64,000 nt of DNA from Albirhodobacter sp042466415 (lineage in GTDB: Bacteria > Pseudomonadota > Alphaproteobacteria > Rhodobacterales > Rhodobacteraceae), in contig NZ_JAXHCH010000002.1 in the NCBI RefSeq assembly GCF_042466415.1, positions 1,550,001 to 1,614,000 of the forward strand. The letters run 5' to 3'. The notes beneath the pieces were generated by a model. The model had not been told where the DNA came from, searched no databases, and was given only the letters and a program-made list of their open reading frames with translations. Positions 34,169-42,505 of this stretch are shown piece by piece (position 1 is the first letter of the stretch; each line of letters starts with the position of its first letter). A program made the position numbers and the translations under genes.

Positions 34169-34391
34169 GCGATCAGCCCCCTTCAGGTCTGGTCACGACT
34201 GCTTGGCCCCCACCGATGCAGATCGATCACTTTTCATGGCCTATCAAATAGCTGAAGTCAATTTTTTCGCCGGATTGATGGGCTCTTACACACCAATGCG
34301 CGGGCGACCGATACGATTGGCATGCCATCCTCAACAATCGAAAGGATCAGGGCTTGCAACATCGCGAATCGGTCGCGCAACGGCCTGAAAC

Positions 34392-34436
34392 GCAAAAAGA
34401 CAAAAGCCCACCTGCGTCGAAACGCGGGCGGGCCTG
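34392..34436 (-). terminator. Terminator downstream of the 53-residue protein
   Basis: On the minus strand a GC-rich imperfect stem (GCCCGCCCGCG with CGCAGGTGGGC, loop TTTCGA) is followed by TTTTGTCTTTTT. It lies 28 bases after the stop of the small gene and gives it its own 3' end. Confidence 0.7.
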
Positions 34437-34463
34437 TGCTTATTCAATTCGATAAATGCGCGA

Positions 34464-34625
34464 TTATGCGCTGCGGCGCTCAGCGTCTTGGCTTTGCGTA
34501 TCTTCACGGCGCGCGATCATGGCTGCGCGCGCAGAACCGCGCGCCCAAGGCAGCGCGGGATGCTGCTGATCGGCCTGTGCGAGCATGGATTTCATCCAGC
34601 GACGTGATTTGATCTGTTCTGCCAT
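34464..34625 (-). CDS. Small conserved basic protein, 53 residues
   Basis: This 53-residue protein begins MAEQIKSRRWMKSMLAQAD, is rich in Arg/Lys/Ala and has a WARGSARAAMIARRE segment. The start is fixed by GAGGAG 8 bases before the ATG, and a good terminator follows, which supports a real gene. I recognise the general type (small cytosolic RRWMKS proteins of Rhodobacterales) but no function. It lies alone between the Hint gene and pgeF. Nucleic-acid binding is possible from charge, but this is speculation. Confidence 0.72.
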   Translation of the reverse strand: MAEQIKSRRWMKSMLAQADQQHPALPWARGSARAAMIARREDTQSQDAERRSA

Positions 34626-34794
34626 GCGAGTGCTCCTCATCGATTTTTTTTGTACAGGCCCGCGCGGCGGGATGACTGTTTGATGCCCCCTTATCGGCGC
34701 GCAATGCGGCATGGATGCGGCGAAACTCGTGAAGAAGTTAGACGATCACGAGATCGTAAGTGCCTTACGCTGACCCCGCAACGCCGGCGCCCCG

Positions 34795-35649
34795 TTACAG
34801 ACGGATCGTCGAGATCAGACGCCCGTAATCGGCTTCGTTGCGATGGGTGGTGCGGCGGTAGGAATAGAAGCGATCCGCATCACCATATGTGCAATGGCCT
34901 GTCCATTCGGCGCTTCCGACACCGGCATCGCGCAATCTCGCAAGTCCGAAGCCCGGCAAATCGAACATTGGCCTCCCCGCAGGGCCACCGGCGAAGAAGC
35001 GGCTTGAGTCCCGATCTTCGGCGAGGAAACGCTCCATGAAATCATCCCCGACCTCATAGGCGCGCTGCGAAATGCACGGACCAATCACCGCGGAGATATG
35101 GGCGCGCTGTGCGCCCAACCCTTCCATCGCATCGAGCGTAGCTTCTAAAACGCCGTCAAGCGCGCCGCGCCATCCGGCGTGCGCCGCCCCGATGACCCCC
35201 GCTTGCGCGTCGTGAAACAACACCGGCTGGCAATCGGCCGTCAGGATCGACAGCGCAAGCCCGGGTGTTGACGTCACCAGCGCGTCAACTTTAGGCAAAT
35301 CGCCCGCGTGAGGGCCCGTCACCACCGCAACATCGGGCGAATGCACTTGATACACACCGATCAGGTGATCCGCCTCCACCTCCATCGCTTGCGCCACCCG
35401 CGCACGATTGATCTTGACCGCCTCCGCCTGATCCGAGGACCCGCCACCGCAATTCAAGCCTTGAAACACCCCCGAGGATGCGCCGCCCCGCCGCGTGAAG
35501 AAGCCGTGGCGCGCCCCGTGCAGCGCATCAGAAGTCAAAATATCGAGCGACGCGGGCTGGGAATGGGGCACGGTGATCAACTCTCGCTTTATTTCGGTCT
35601 CAGGTGACAGTCTGGACAACAAAGTAACATCTACGCCGCTTGGCGCCAT
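34795..35649 (-). CDS. pgeF: Purine nucleoside phosphorylase/laccase-domain protein YfiH (PgeF)
   Basis: This 284-residue protein of the YfiH/DUF152 family was once called polyphenol oxidase. It acts on adenosine/inosine or, in E. coli, removes wrongly built UDP-MurNAc-Ser during peptidoglycan synthesis. Metal/active-site residues are seen in TADCQPVLFHD (Cys), AAHAGWRGAL (His) and the N-terminal GFFTRRGGASSGVFQGLN. The N terminus is about 30 residues longer than usual. The ATG at 35649 overlaps the stop of midA (TGATG), implying coupled translation; TTG at 35652 is an alternative. Confidence 0.87.
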   Translation of the reverse strand: MAPSGVDVTLLSRLSPETEIKRELITVPHSQPASLDILTSDALHGARHGFFTRRGGASSGVFQGLNCGGGSSDQAEAVKINRARVAQAMEVEADHLIGVYQVHSPDVAVVTGPHAGDLPKVDALVTSTPGLALSILTADCQPVLFHDAQAGVIGAAHAGWRGALDGVLEATLDAMEGLGAQRAHISAVIGPCISQRAYEVGDDFMERFLAEDRDSSRFFAGGPAGRPMFDLPGFGLARLRDAGVGSAEWTGHCTYGDADRFYSYRRTTHRNEADYGRLISTIRL

Positions 35650-36734
35650 CAATCAAAAGCCGGATCCGGGGTCTCGAATGCCGGAACGGGCGGCGTGCCT
35701 GTCGCGTGGATCGCGAGCACTTTGAACAGCTGTCCCATTTCGGCACTATCGGTCAATCGGTGATGCGCCGCAAGATGGTCCGCGCGGGCGTCGCCTTGCA
35801 ACTTCGCCGCCAAAGCCTGCGCGCGATGATCGATCCCCAAACGCCTCAACCAAGCCCCCTGCGTCAGAAGCGGCGAGACCTGCGCGCCCGCATGCGACGC
35901 GGCCGCGGCGATCCGTTCAAAATCGACATGCGCCGTGAGATCGGCCGATCCGGCATCCGATAAGGGGTCGACGGGCGCGTGGTCGCGCAATGCTTGCAGC
36001 GTATCGCCCTGACTGACCCACCCGCCGTAATCTATGAAGATCGCAACCCCGCCAGCGGCTGCGATGCGCGTTGCGATGTCGGAGGCGAAACCGGATGCGG
36101 CGGGGCAAAGCTCGACCATCCCCCCTTGCGGCGTGATCCCCTCGACGTGGCGCAGGCCGGTGTTGAAACTGGGCGGCGCCAACCCGAAGGCAAGCTTGCC
36201 CTCAACCACACCGACCTGCCGCTCGCGCCACATCTCGCCCTCGCGCACGAATTGCCGGATCGGCAGCGCGTCGAGAAACTCATTCGCAACCATGTAAACG
36301 GGGCCTTGGGGCAGGCTGGAAACGGTGTCATGCCACGTCACATCAACGCCGCTGAGCGTTGCGCGCTGCACAGCTTTCAGATGCGCGGAGGCCTCGATCA
36401 GGTGAACCTCCGGCGTCAGATTTGGCACTTTGGCGAGCACGCGTAACATATCGGCCATCAAAGTGCCTCGGCCCGGCCCTGGCTCGACGAGCAACATCTT
36501 GCCTTGTGCCGCGCCGCCCCGATCCATCCAAGCCTGCGCGAGACACAGCCCCGCGAGTTCACCGAACATCTGGCTGATCTCTGGCGCGGTCGTGAAATCC
36601 CCCGCCGCGCCAAAGGGATCACGCGTTGCGTAATACCCGAATTCCGGATGCAGCAAAGAGGCTGTCATATAATCCGCAATCGACAACGGACCATCCGTAG
36701 AAATCCGCGCGATGAGATAGTCGGTCAGCGACAT
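35649..36734 (-). CDS. SAM-dependent methyltransferase, MidA/NDUFAF7 family
   Basis: This 361-residue protein of the MidA family has as its mitochondrial relative NDUFAF7, which methylates an Arg of complex I subunit NDUFS2. The SAM site is visible as MLLVEPGPGRGTLMADMLR near residues 80-98, and the conserved N terminus includes HPEFGYYATRDPFGAAGDFTTAPEIS (split here). The bacterial target is unknown, though complex I is a reasonable guess in a respiring alphaproteobacterium. It sits between lgt (26 bases upstream) and pgeF (overlapping), the usual Rhodobacterales order. Confidence 0.88.
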   Translation of the reverse strand: MSLTDYLIARISTDGPLSIADYMTASLLHPEFGYYATRDPFGAAGDFTTAPEISQMFGELAGLCLAQAWMDRGGAAQGKMLLVEPGPGRGTLMADMLRVLAKVPNLTPEVHLIEASAHLKAVQRATLSGVDVTWHDTVSSLPQGPVYMVANEFLDALPIRQFVREGEMWRERQVGVVEGKLAFGLAPPSFNTGLRHVEGITPQGGMVELCPAASGFASDIATRIAAAGGVAIFIDYGGWVSQGDTLQALRDHAPVDPLSDAGSADLTAHVDFERIAAAASHAGAQVSPLLTQGAWLRRLGIDHRAQALAAKLQGDARADHLAAHHRLTDSAEMGQLFKVLAIHATGTPPVPAFETPDPAFD

Positions 36735-36760
36735 ATCGGCCCCGTCCCCCTATGATCCCG

Positions 36761-37663
36761 TCAGCCGCGCGAGGCGACGACAGACCCGCGTTTTGCGCGC
36801 CACACGAACCAAAGCCCGATCGCGATCATCGGCAAGGACAACACCTGCCCCATCGAAAGACCAAACCCGCCAAGGTGAACGACCCACCCCATCGGGTTGT
36901 CATAGGTAATAAACCGCGCATCCGCCTGCCGGACAAACTCAACCGCGAACCGCGCCAAACCGTAACCCGCGATGAAAACGCCCATGATCAAACCAGGCCG
37001 CATCAAGGCGCCTGCCTTCAGCAAGCCCCACAAAATCAACGCCAGAACAATGCCCTCCAATCCCGCCTCATAGAGTTGCGAGGGATGGCGGCCACATTGC
37101 CCGTCAATCTGACCCGCAATCGACAGACAGGTCTGCGCCGCCTCGCCAGGGAAGATAACCGCCCAAGGCACGTCCGTCGGCCGGCCCCAAAGCTCGGCGT
37201 TAATGAAATTCGCCACACGCCCAAGCGCCAGCCCGAAGGGCGCGACCAAGGCAAAGGAATCCCCGATGCTCAGCGGCGCGATACCGTGTTTACGGCAGTA
37301 GAGCAGCCCCGCCACGACAACCCCGATCAACCCGCCGTGGAACGCCATGCCCCCCTTCCAAACCTGCACGATCTCGGCCGGATTGGCGAGGTAGTAGGCC
37401 GGTTCATAGAACAGGACGAAACCAAGGCGCCCGCCCACGATGACACCGAGGATCACCCACGACAGAAGGTCCTCGACCCCCTCCGCCAACATCGGCGCCT
37501 GCCCGCCCCAAATTTTCGGGCGGCGCATTAGCCCCATAATCACCCGCCAACCGATCACCAGACCCGCGATATAAGCCAAAGCATACCACCGCAGCGTCAA
37601 GCTCATCGGGCCGAGCGGAATCGTTAGGATTTCGGGAGTGATATTGGGAAATGGGATTGCCAT
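36761..37663 (-). CDS. lgt: Prolipoprotein diacylglyceryl transferase
   Basis: This 300-residue inner-membrane enzyme transfers a diacylglyceryl group from phosphatidylglycerol to the lipobox Cys of prolipoproteins. About seven membrane helices are visible. Signature segments are GGRLGFVLFYEPAYYL, GGMAFHGGLIG (essential His), GRVANFINAELWGRPTD (the Lgt signature with Arg) and HPSQLYEAGLEG. The ATG at 37663 (MAIPFPNITPEI) matches family N termini; codons back to 37723 look non-coding. It heads the lgt-midA-pgeF group. Confidence 0.94.
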   Translation of the reverse strand: MAIPFPNITPEILTIPLGPMSLTLRWYALAYIAGLVIGWRVIMGLMRRPKIWGGQAPMLAEGVEDLLSWVILGVIVGGRLGFVLFYEPAYYLANPAEIVQVWKGGMAFHGGLIGVVVAGLLYCRKHGIAPLSIGDSFALVAPFGLALGRVANFINAELWGRPTDVPWAVIFPGEAAQTCLSIAGQIDGQCGRHPSQLYEAGLEGIVLALILWGLLKAGALMRPGLIMGVFIAGYGLARFAVEFVRQADARFITYDNPMGWVVHLGGFGLSMGQVLSLPMIAIGLWFVWRAKRGSVVASRG

Positions 37664-37911
37664 GGGCCTGTCGCTGCTCGGTTTGTTGGCGTTACAAAGA
37701 CCCTTCGCGCGCGACACTGTCAACCGCTCCGCAGGCGGCGGCGCTCACATTTGCGCGGGGGCCTTGCGACGCGGCGCGTGCGCATCGGGTGCATTGGTGC
37801 GACAATGAACCCGCCACGCCACCCTTGCCCCCAACCCAAACCGCGCCCATATAAGGGCAAAGCACCGCGTTCCTCCGCATCTGCGGCCCGCGCCTACCGA
37901 TGGAGATTGCC

Positions 37912-38154
37912 ATGACCGCCCCAAATAAGCTGTTCGACGAGATGTCCAAGATCATGACCAATGCCATGGGCGTCGCGCAAGGCGCGAAAACCGAGGCAGA
38001 GACCGCCATGAAAAGCTGGATGGACCGCTGGCTGGCTGAACGCGATTTCGTCACGCGGGAAGAATTCGACGCTGTGCGCGCGATGGCCGCGAAAGCCCGT
38101 GAGGAAAATATCGCGCTGGAAGCCCGTCTTGCGGCGCTGGAAACCAAGAAGTAA
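37912..38154 (+). CDS. ubiK: UbiK-like ubiquinone biosynthesis accessory factor
   Basis: This 80-residue protein of the BMFP/UbiK (YqiC) family has an N-terminal amphipathic helix (FDEMSKIMTNAMGVAQGAKTEAE, in parts) and a C-terminal coiled coil (REEFDAVRAMAAKAREENIALEARLAALE, in parts) with heptad Leu/Ala spacing. UbiK binds UbiJ and helps the aerobic coenzyme Q complex; membrane-fusion activity has been shown for relatives. GGAG 7 bases before the ATG at 37912 fixes the start. A strong terminator follows. Confidence 0.85.
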   Translation: MTAPNKLFDEMSKIMTNAMGVAQGAKTEAETAMKSWMDRWLAERDFVTREEFDAVRAMAAKAREENIALEARLAALETKK

Positions 38155-38190
38155 GCCCCTTTTCTACGTCTCGGCGTAAACCAATGGCTG

Positions 38191-38226
38191 GATCAGGCGC
38201 GCGCCATTGCGCGCCTGATCTATTTT
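38191..38226 (+). terminator. Terminator downstream of ubiK
   Basis: GATCAGGCGCGC and GCGCGCCTGATC form a perfect 12-bp stem with a 6-base loop, followed by TATTTTC. It ends the ubiK transcript 37 bases after its stop. Confidence 0.75.
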
Positions 38227-38316
38227 CGGGATGTCCCCGTTCAGGGGCTCGCGCCCTTGCCGCCGCCGATCCCGCCGCCTAGGCTCCGCCCGAATAATCA
38301 TGGTGAGGAGGCCAAG

Positions 38317-39294
38317 ATGCAGACAATCAATTGGGGGATACTTGGGGCCGCAGCTTTCGCGCGCGATCACATGGGTCCGGCAATCCATGCCGCCAAGGGC
38401 ACGCGCCTTGCCGCATTGGCGACGTCACAAGACGCGAAAGCCGATGCGTTCCGCGCAATCAACCCCGATCTGCGCGTGTATCAATCCTATGACGACCTAC
38501 TGGCAGATCCCGCCATTGACGTGGTTTATGTCCCCCTGCCCAATATGTTGCATGTTGAATGGACAAAGAAGGCACTCGCAGCAGGGAAGCATGTTCTCAC
38601 CGAAAAGCCGATCGCTATGCACGCGCAGGAGATTGACGCGCTGATCGCCCTGCGCGACGCCACGGGGAAACTGGCCGCCGAGGCCTATATGATCGTGCAC
38701 CACCCGCAATGGCATACGTGCCGCCGCCTGATTGCGGAGGGCGCGATCGGGGCGCTGCGCCATGTCGATACGGCGTTCACGTTTGATAAAGGCGATGAAC
38801 CCGACAACATTCGCAACCGTCCTGAAACCGGTGGCGGCGGCGTGCGAGACATCGGCGTCTATACCTATTCCAGTGTGCGTTTCGCGACGGGCGCGGAACC
38901 AGACACGTTGAGATCCATCATCCGTTGGGAAAATGGCATCGATGTTCATTGCACCGTAATCGGAGAGATGGCGGGCAACGGGCACAGGTTCACCTACGGC
39001 GCGCTAACCGCGATCCGCCTGTCGAACCGGCAGGAAATCACCTTCCAAGGATCGGACGGCACGATCCGCATGACCGCTCCGTTCAACGCAGAAGTCTACG
39101 CCGAGCCGGAGTTGCACCTGATCCGCAAGGGCGAGCCGATCCAAGTCCACCGCTTCAACGGCGCGCGGCAATATATCAACCAAGTCGAAGCGTTCTGCGC
39201 CTCAATCCGCGACGGTAAGGCGTATCCGTGGACATTGGAGGATTCCCGCGGAACGCAAGCGATGATCGATCAGGTCTTCGCCTCGGAGATTTAA
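38317..39294 (+). CDS. Gfo/Idh/MocA family NAD(P)-dependent oxidoreductase
   Basis: This 325-residue oxidoreductase has an N-terminal Rossmann fold (INWGILGAAAFARDH, residues 3-17) and the conserved EKPIAMHAQEID segment near residue 98, whose Lys is catalytic. The C-terminal alpha/beta domain includes GGGGVRDIGVYTYSSVRFATG. Members oxidise or reduce sugars, inositols or related polyols; the substrate cannot be told here. GAGGAG 6 bases before the ATG at 38317 supports the start. It stands alone between the ubiK terminator and the convergent Lrp-type regulator. Confidence 0.87.
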   Translation: MQTINWGILGAAAFARDHMGPAIHAAKGTRLAALATSQDAKADAFRAINPDLRVYQSYDDLLADPAIDVVYVPLPNMLHVEWTKKALAAGKHVLTEKPIAMHAQEIDALIALRDATGKLAAEAYMIVHHPQWHTCRRLIAEGAIGALRHVDTAFTFDKGDEPDNIRNRPETGGGGVRDIGVYTYSSVRFATGAEPDTLRSIIRWENGIDVHCTVIGEMAGNGHRFTYGALTAIRLSNRQEITFQGSDGTIRMTAPFNAEVYAEPELHLIRKGEPIQVHRFNGARQYINQVEAFCASIRDGKAYPWTLEDSRGTQAMIDQVFASEI

Positions 39295-39376
39295 AGCGCC
39301 CTTCAAATGTGAGACGGGGCAGACATGCCCCGTTCCCCCGCTCAACATCGATGCAGTGAACCGGCCTTTGACTGTC

Positions 39377-39877
39377 TCACGCGTGGCGGGCAAGCCGTTC
39401 TTCGAGGACATCAAACGGCACGCCCGGCTCGTCCTTCGCGCAACGGATCACGAGACTTGTTTTCACGCTCGCCACGTTATCAGCCGCAGTGAGATGCCCC
39501 GTCAGGAAGCTCTGGAAGGTCGAGAGATCGGGGGCCGCGCATTTGAGCACGAAATCAATCTCGCCATTGAGCATGTGACACTCGCGCACCAAAGGCCATT
39601 CCTGACAGCGCTTTTCAAATGCCGAAAGGTCAACCTCCGCCTGCGAATGCAATCGCACCATCGCGAAAACCTGAACTTCAAAGCCCAATTCGCGCGGATT
39701 TACATCGGCGTGATACCCGCGGATATAGCCCGCCTCCTCCAGCGTGCGGACACGGCGCAGACATGGCGGCGCGGAAATCCCCACGCGTTTGGCCAACTCG
39801 ACATTGGTCATCCGGCCATCGGCCTGCAGCTCTGCAAGGATCTTGCGATCGATTTCGTCGAGTTTATTTCCGGCCAT
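39377..39877 (-). CDS. Lrp/AsnC family transcription regulator
   Basis: This 166-residue regulator has an N-terminal winged helix-turn-helix (LDEIDRKILAELQADGRMTNVELAKRVGIS, in parts, residues 6-36, then PPCLRRVRTLEEAGYI) and a C-terminal RAM/AsnC effector domain (FAMVRLHSQAEV, ECHMLNGEIDFVLKC). Such proteins form octamers and respond to amino acids. A nested inverted repeat at 39914-39949, 37 bases upstream of its start, is a good candidate for autoregulation. It is divergent from trxB and could also affect that gene. The effector is unknown. Confidence 0.92.
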   Translation of the reverse strand: MAGNKLDEIDRKILAELQADGRMTNVELAKRVGISAPPCLRRVRTLEEAGYIRGYHADVNPRELGFEVQVFAMVRLHSQAEVDLSAFEKRCQEWPLVRECHMLNGEIDFVLKCAAPDLSTFQSFLTGHLTAADNVASVKTSLVIRCAKDEPGVPFDVLEERLARHA

Positions 39878-40194
39878 GCTTGTTCTCCGCGTTTCGACGG
39901 AACTTACCCGCCTTGCGGAAAATGCGCAATAATGTTTCGCAACTCCGCAGATTCCCGCAACGCAATCGGCTTAAACGCCAAGAACATCGCCGCAGATCCC
40001 TACCGGCACGGCCGCCGCCTTCCTAAGCTTTTGCTCAACGGGGCGCTTTTCCCCAACGGCGCAGCGCTTAGGGGTTTTCGCCCTGCCTCATCATGCCTAT
40101 ATCCCCTCCCAATCCAGTTCACTCCGTCGGGCCGATACCCGCACGGCAGTTCACCAAGGCCGCGCGTATGGGCCGGCCAACCTGAGGGACAGTC
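39878..40194. other. Divergent region between the Lrp-type gene and trxB
   Basis: These 317 bases contain the promoters of two divergent genes. The Lrp-side half holds a nested inverted repeat (39914-39949). The trxB-side half is GC-rich and has no clear motif except a GAGGGA site before the trxB start. No coding sequence is supported. Confidence 0.45.
39914..39949. promoter_or_regulatory. Nested inverted repeat, candidate Lrp/AsnC operator
   Basis: An inner repeat TGCGCAA-N5-TTTCGCA (39923-39941) and an outer pair TGCGGA (39914-39919) / TCCGCA (39944-39949) share almost the same axis near 39932, with an AT-rich centre. This layout fits a multimeric regulator binding close to its own start. 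Confidence 0.5.
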
Positions 40195-41136
40195 ATGACA
40201 GAGACCAAACACACACCCGTCCTGATCATCGGTTCGGGGCCTGCGGGCTATACCGCCGCCGTCTACGCATCCCGCGCGATGCTGAAACCGATCCTCGTGC
40301 AAGGTATCCAACCGGGCGGCCAGCTGACCATCACAACCGAGGTCGAGAATTGGCCGGGCGAGACCCATGTGCAAGGCCCCGACCTCATGGTTAAAATGGA
40401 AGAGCACGCCAAGGCGATGGGCACGGAAATCATCTCGGACCATATCAGTTCCCTCGACCTGCAAAACCGCCCCTTCACCGCAATCGGCGATTCGGGCACG
40501 GTTTACACTGCCGATGCCGTGATCCTCGCAACGGGTGCGCAGGCGCGGTGGCTCGGGCTCGAGTCAGAAGAAAAGTTCAAAGGCTTCGGCGTATCGGCCT
40601 GTGCGACATGCGACGGGTTCTTCTATCGCGGCAAGGAAATCGTCGTGATCGGCGGCGGCAATACGGCCGTGGAGGAGGCGCTGTTCCTCACCAATTTCGC
40701 CTCGAAAGTGACCTTGGTGCACCGTCGCGACACGCTCCGCGCCGAAAAAATCATGCAAGATCGACTGTTCAAGCACCCGAAGGTCGAGATCGTTTGGAAT
40801 GTCACCGTCGAGGAAGTCTTGGGCGATACGGATCCGCTCGGCGTCACCGGCGTGCGCACAAAGGACGTGAACACGGGCGAGGAAAAAGTCATCCCTTGCG
40901 AAGGTTTCTTCGTCGCAATCGGCCACTCGCCTGCCTCCAGCCTCGTCGCAGAGCAGCTCGAGTTGCACAATGGTGGTTATGTGAAGGTAGAAGCCGGCAC
41001 CACCCGCACTTCCATTCCGGGTGTCTTCGCCGCGGGCGATTTGACGGATCACGTCTACCGTCAAGCCGTAACTTCCGCAGGTATGGGCTGCATGGCGGCC
41101 TTGGATGCGGAGCGGTATCTGGCAGAGCAGGCCTAA
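40195..41136 (+). CDS. trxB: Thioredoxin-disulfide reductase
   Basis: This 313-residue FAD/NADPH enzyme reduces thioredoxin. The FAD-binding GSGPAG lies at residues 13-18. The redox pair Cys136/Cys139 is in ACATCDGFF, the NADPH-binding GGGNTA segment near 157-162, and the C-terminal GVFAAGDLTDHVYRQAVTSAG (in parts) binds FAD. The length is typical of low-molecular-weight TrxB. It is monocistronic and ends in a strong terminator. Confidence 0.95.
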   Translation: MTETKHTPVLIIGSGPAGYTAAVYASRAMLKPILVQGIQPGGQLTITTEVENWPGETHVQGPDLMVKMEEHAKAMGTEIISDHISSLDLQNRPFTAIGDSGTVYTADAVILATGAQARWLGLESEEKFKGFGVSACATCDGFFYRGKEIVVIGGGNTAVEEALFLTNFASKVTLVHRRDTLRAEKIMQDRLFKHPKVEIVWNVTVEEVLGDTDPLGVTGVRTKDVNTGEEKVIPCEGFFVAIGHSPASSLVAEQLELHNGGYVKVEAGTTRTSIPGVFAAGDLTDHVYRQAVTSAGMGCMAALDAERYLAEQA

Positions 41137-41157
41137 GCCTCGCCCCCCCCGTCAAAC

Positions 41158-41186
41158 AAAAGGCGCCCCGAACGGGCGCCTTTTTT
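41158..41186. terminator. Bidirectional terminator between trxB and the DUF1150 gene
   Basis: GGCGCCC, loop CGAAC and GGGCGCC form a perfect stem flanked by AAAA and TTTTTT. It serves trxB on the plus strand and DUF1150/hsp20 on the minus strand. Confidence 0.88.
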
Positions 41187-41226
41187 ATGTCATGACCACA
41201 AATCGGGCCACAAATCCAGTGGCGCG

Positions 41227-41502
41227 TCAGTGCACGCTTACGGGCGCAAGATCATGTTGCCGTGCGAGAGCGAACGCCAGATTGCGATTGTTGACCAAGG
41301 CCAATCGTTCGCCCGCCGCATCATGCACCGCATAGAGCGTCGCCACAGACCCGACTTGCGCGCGCACGTCATCAGGAAGCGACGCCGTCTCGACTGGGCG
41401 CACATAGACGATCCGGCGCTGGGCCATAGCGCCCGCCTGATCTTCGTTCAACGCCTCGACGCCCTCAATATCGGATGATTCAAAATCGAATTTACTGTCC
41501 AT
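41227..41502 (-). CDS. DUF1150 family protein
   Basis: This 91-residue alphaproteobacterial protein has an acidic N terminus, then RIVYVRPVETASLPDDVRAQ and TLYAVHDAAGERLALVNNRNLAFALARQH (in parts), the core of DUF1150. No function is established. It follows hsp20 by 10 bases, an arrangement seen widely in Rhodobacterales and Rhizobiales, so a link to the small heat-shock protein is likely. Confidence 0.88.
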   Translation of the reverse strand: MDSKFDFESSDIEGVEALNEDQAGAMAQRRIVYVRPVETASLPDDVRAQVGSVATLYAVHDAAGERLALVNNRNLAFALARQHDLAPVSVH

Positions 41503-41512
41503 TTCGCTCTCC

Positions 41513-41926
41513 TTATCCGCGTTTTATCTCAATGGTTTGCACCACTGGATCGGCCTTCTGTCGCGTCAAATCGACGTGCAACAAGCCGTTTTCCAATGCC
41601 GCGCCGACAACCTCGACCCCGTCCGCCAGCACAAAGCTGCGTTGGAAGGCACGCGCCGCAATTCCGCGGTGCAAAAAGATCCTGTCTTGCGGCTCCTCAC
41701 TCTGACGACCGCGCAAGACAAGCGCTCGGTCCTCTATCGTGATCGACAGATCCGCCTGCGAAAACCCTGCCACGGCAAGCGTGATGCGGAAGGCATCGGG
41801 TGCGGATTGCTCAATATTATAGGGCGGATAGCTATCCGATCCCGTTTTAGCGGTGCGCTCGACCAGCCGTTCGAGCTGATCAAATCCCAGCAGATGGGGA
41901 TGCGCGCCAAAAGTCAATTTCGTCAT
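41513..41926 (-). CDS. Small heat-shock protein, Hsp20 family
   Basis: This 137-residue ATP-independent chaperone has an alpha-crystallin domain from PPYNIEQSAPDAFRITLAVAGF (residue 34 on, in parts) to the conserved A-x-x-x-G-V/N-G-L-L region, here ALENGLLHVDL near 115-125, then a VQTIEIK tail. It binds unfolding proteins as oligomers. The mRNA leader contains CTTGTGAGAGGGC just before the start, where the ribosome-binding purines may pair; this could be a ROSE-like thermosensor, but the pairing is weak. It is co-transcribed with DUF1150. Confidence 0.9.
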   Translation of the reverse strand: MTKLTFGAHPHLLGFDQLERLVERTAKTGSDSYPPYNIEQSAPDAFRITLAVAGFSQADLSITIEDRALVLRGRQSEEPQDRIFLHRGIAARAFQRSFVLADGVEVVGAALENGLLHVDLTRQKADPVVQTIEIKRG

Positions 41927-42205
41927 CAGGCAAGCCCTCTCACAAGCAGCATGCGGGTGTCATCGGCCCCGATCTCTGGCGGCCGTAATGTTAATATGGG
42001 AAGCCAATCGCCGCGCCGCAAGCCCCCAACCGCCCCGCGCATCACGATGCTGGCAGACATCACAAGTTCGCCGACACCCGCCATGTGAACGCGCCTTGAA
42101 GAGCGCCGATATGACTGCGCGATTTTCCACCAAAAGGCGCCGAAGTTTGCTATACTACCATGAGCGGGCGATTCACCCCGCGTTTTCAGACGGTTCGGTC
42201 AGAAT

Positions 42206-42424
42206 ATGAATGCCCATTGCGAAATGAATCCCGAGGAAGTCGCCCGCGTGCGGCTTGAAGTGCTCCGTCGCGAGCACCGCGACCTTGATGCTGCGATCGC
42301 CGCGCTTCAGGACTCAGGGCGCAATGATATGCTCATGCTCAGGCGCCTGAAAAAGCAAAAGCTGTCGTTGAAAGATCACATCGCGCGGCTGGAAGACCTG
42401 CTGACACCCGATATTATCGCCTGA
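42206..42424 (+). CDS. YdcH/DUF465 family small coiled-coil protein
   Basis: This 72-residue helical protein has two helices (ARVRLEVLRREHRDLDAAIAAL and MLMLRRLKKQKLSLKDHIARLEDLL, in parts), with the conserved LKKQKLxLKD motif of the DUF465 family. The function is unknown. An alternative in-frame ATG lies at 42224. Neither start has a strong ribosome-binding site. It precedes purE by 81 bases and could be on the same transcript. Confidence 0.82.
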   Translation: MNAHCEMNPEEVARVRLEVLRREHRDLDAAIAALQDSGRNDMLMLRRLKKQKLSLKDHIARLEDLLTPDIIA

Positions 42425-42505
42425 ATTCGCCCAGCACGTAGCGCCGCCCCGTTGCACCCCGCCCCGCGCCCGCTATGATAAGCGCTTGATATCAAGGGGG
42501 CCGAT

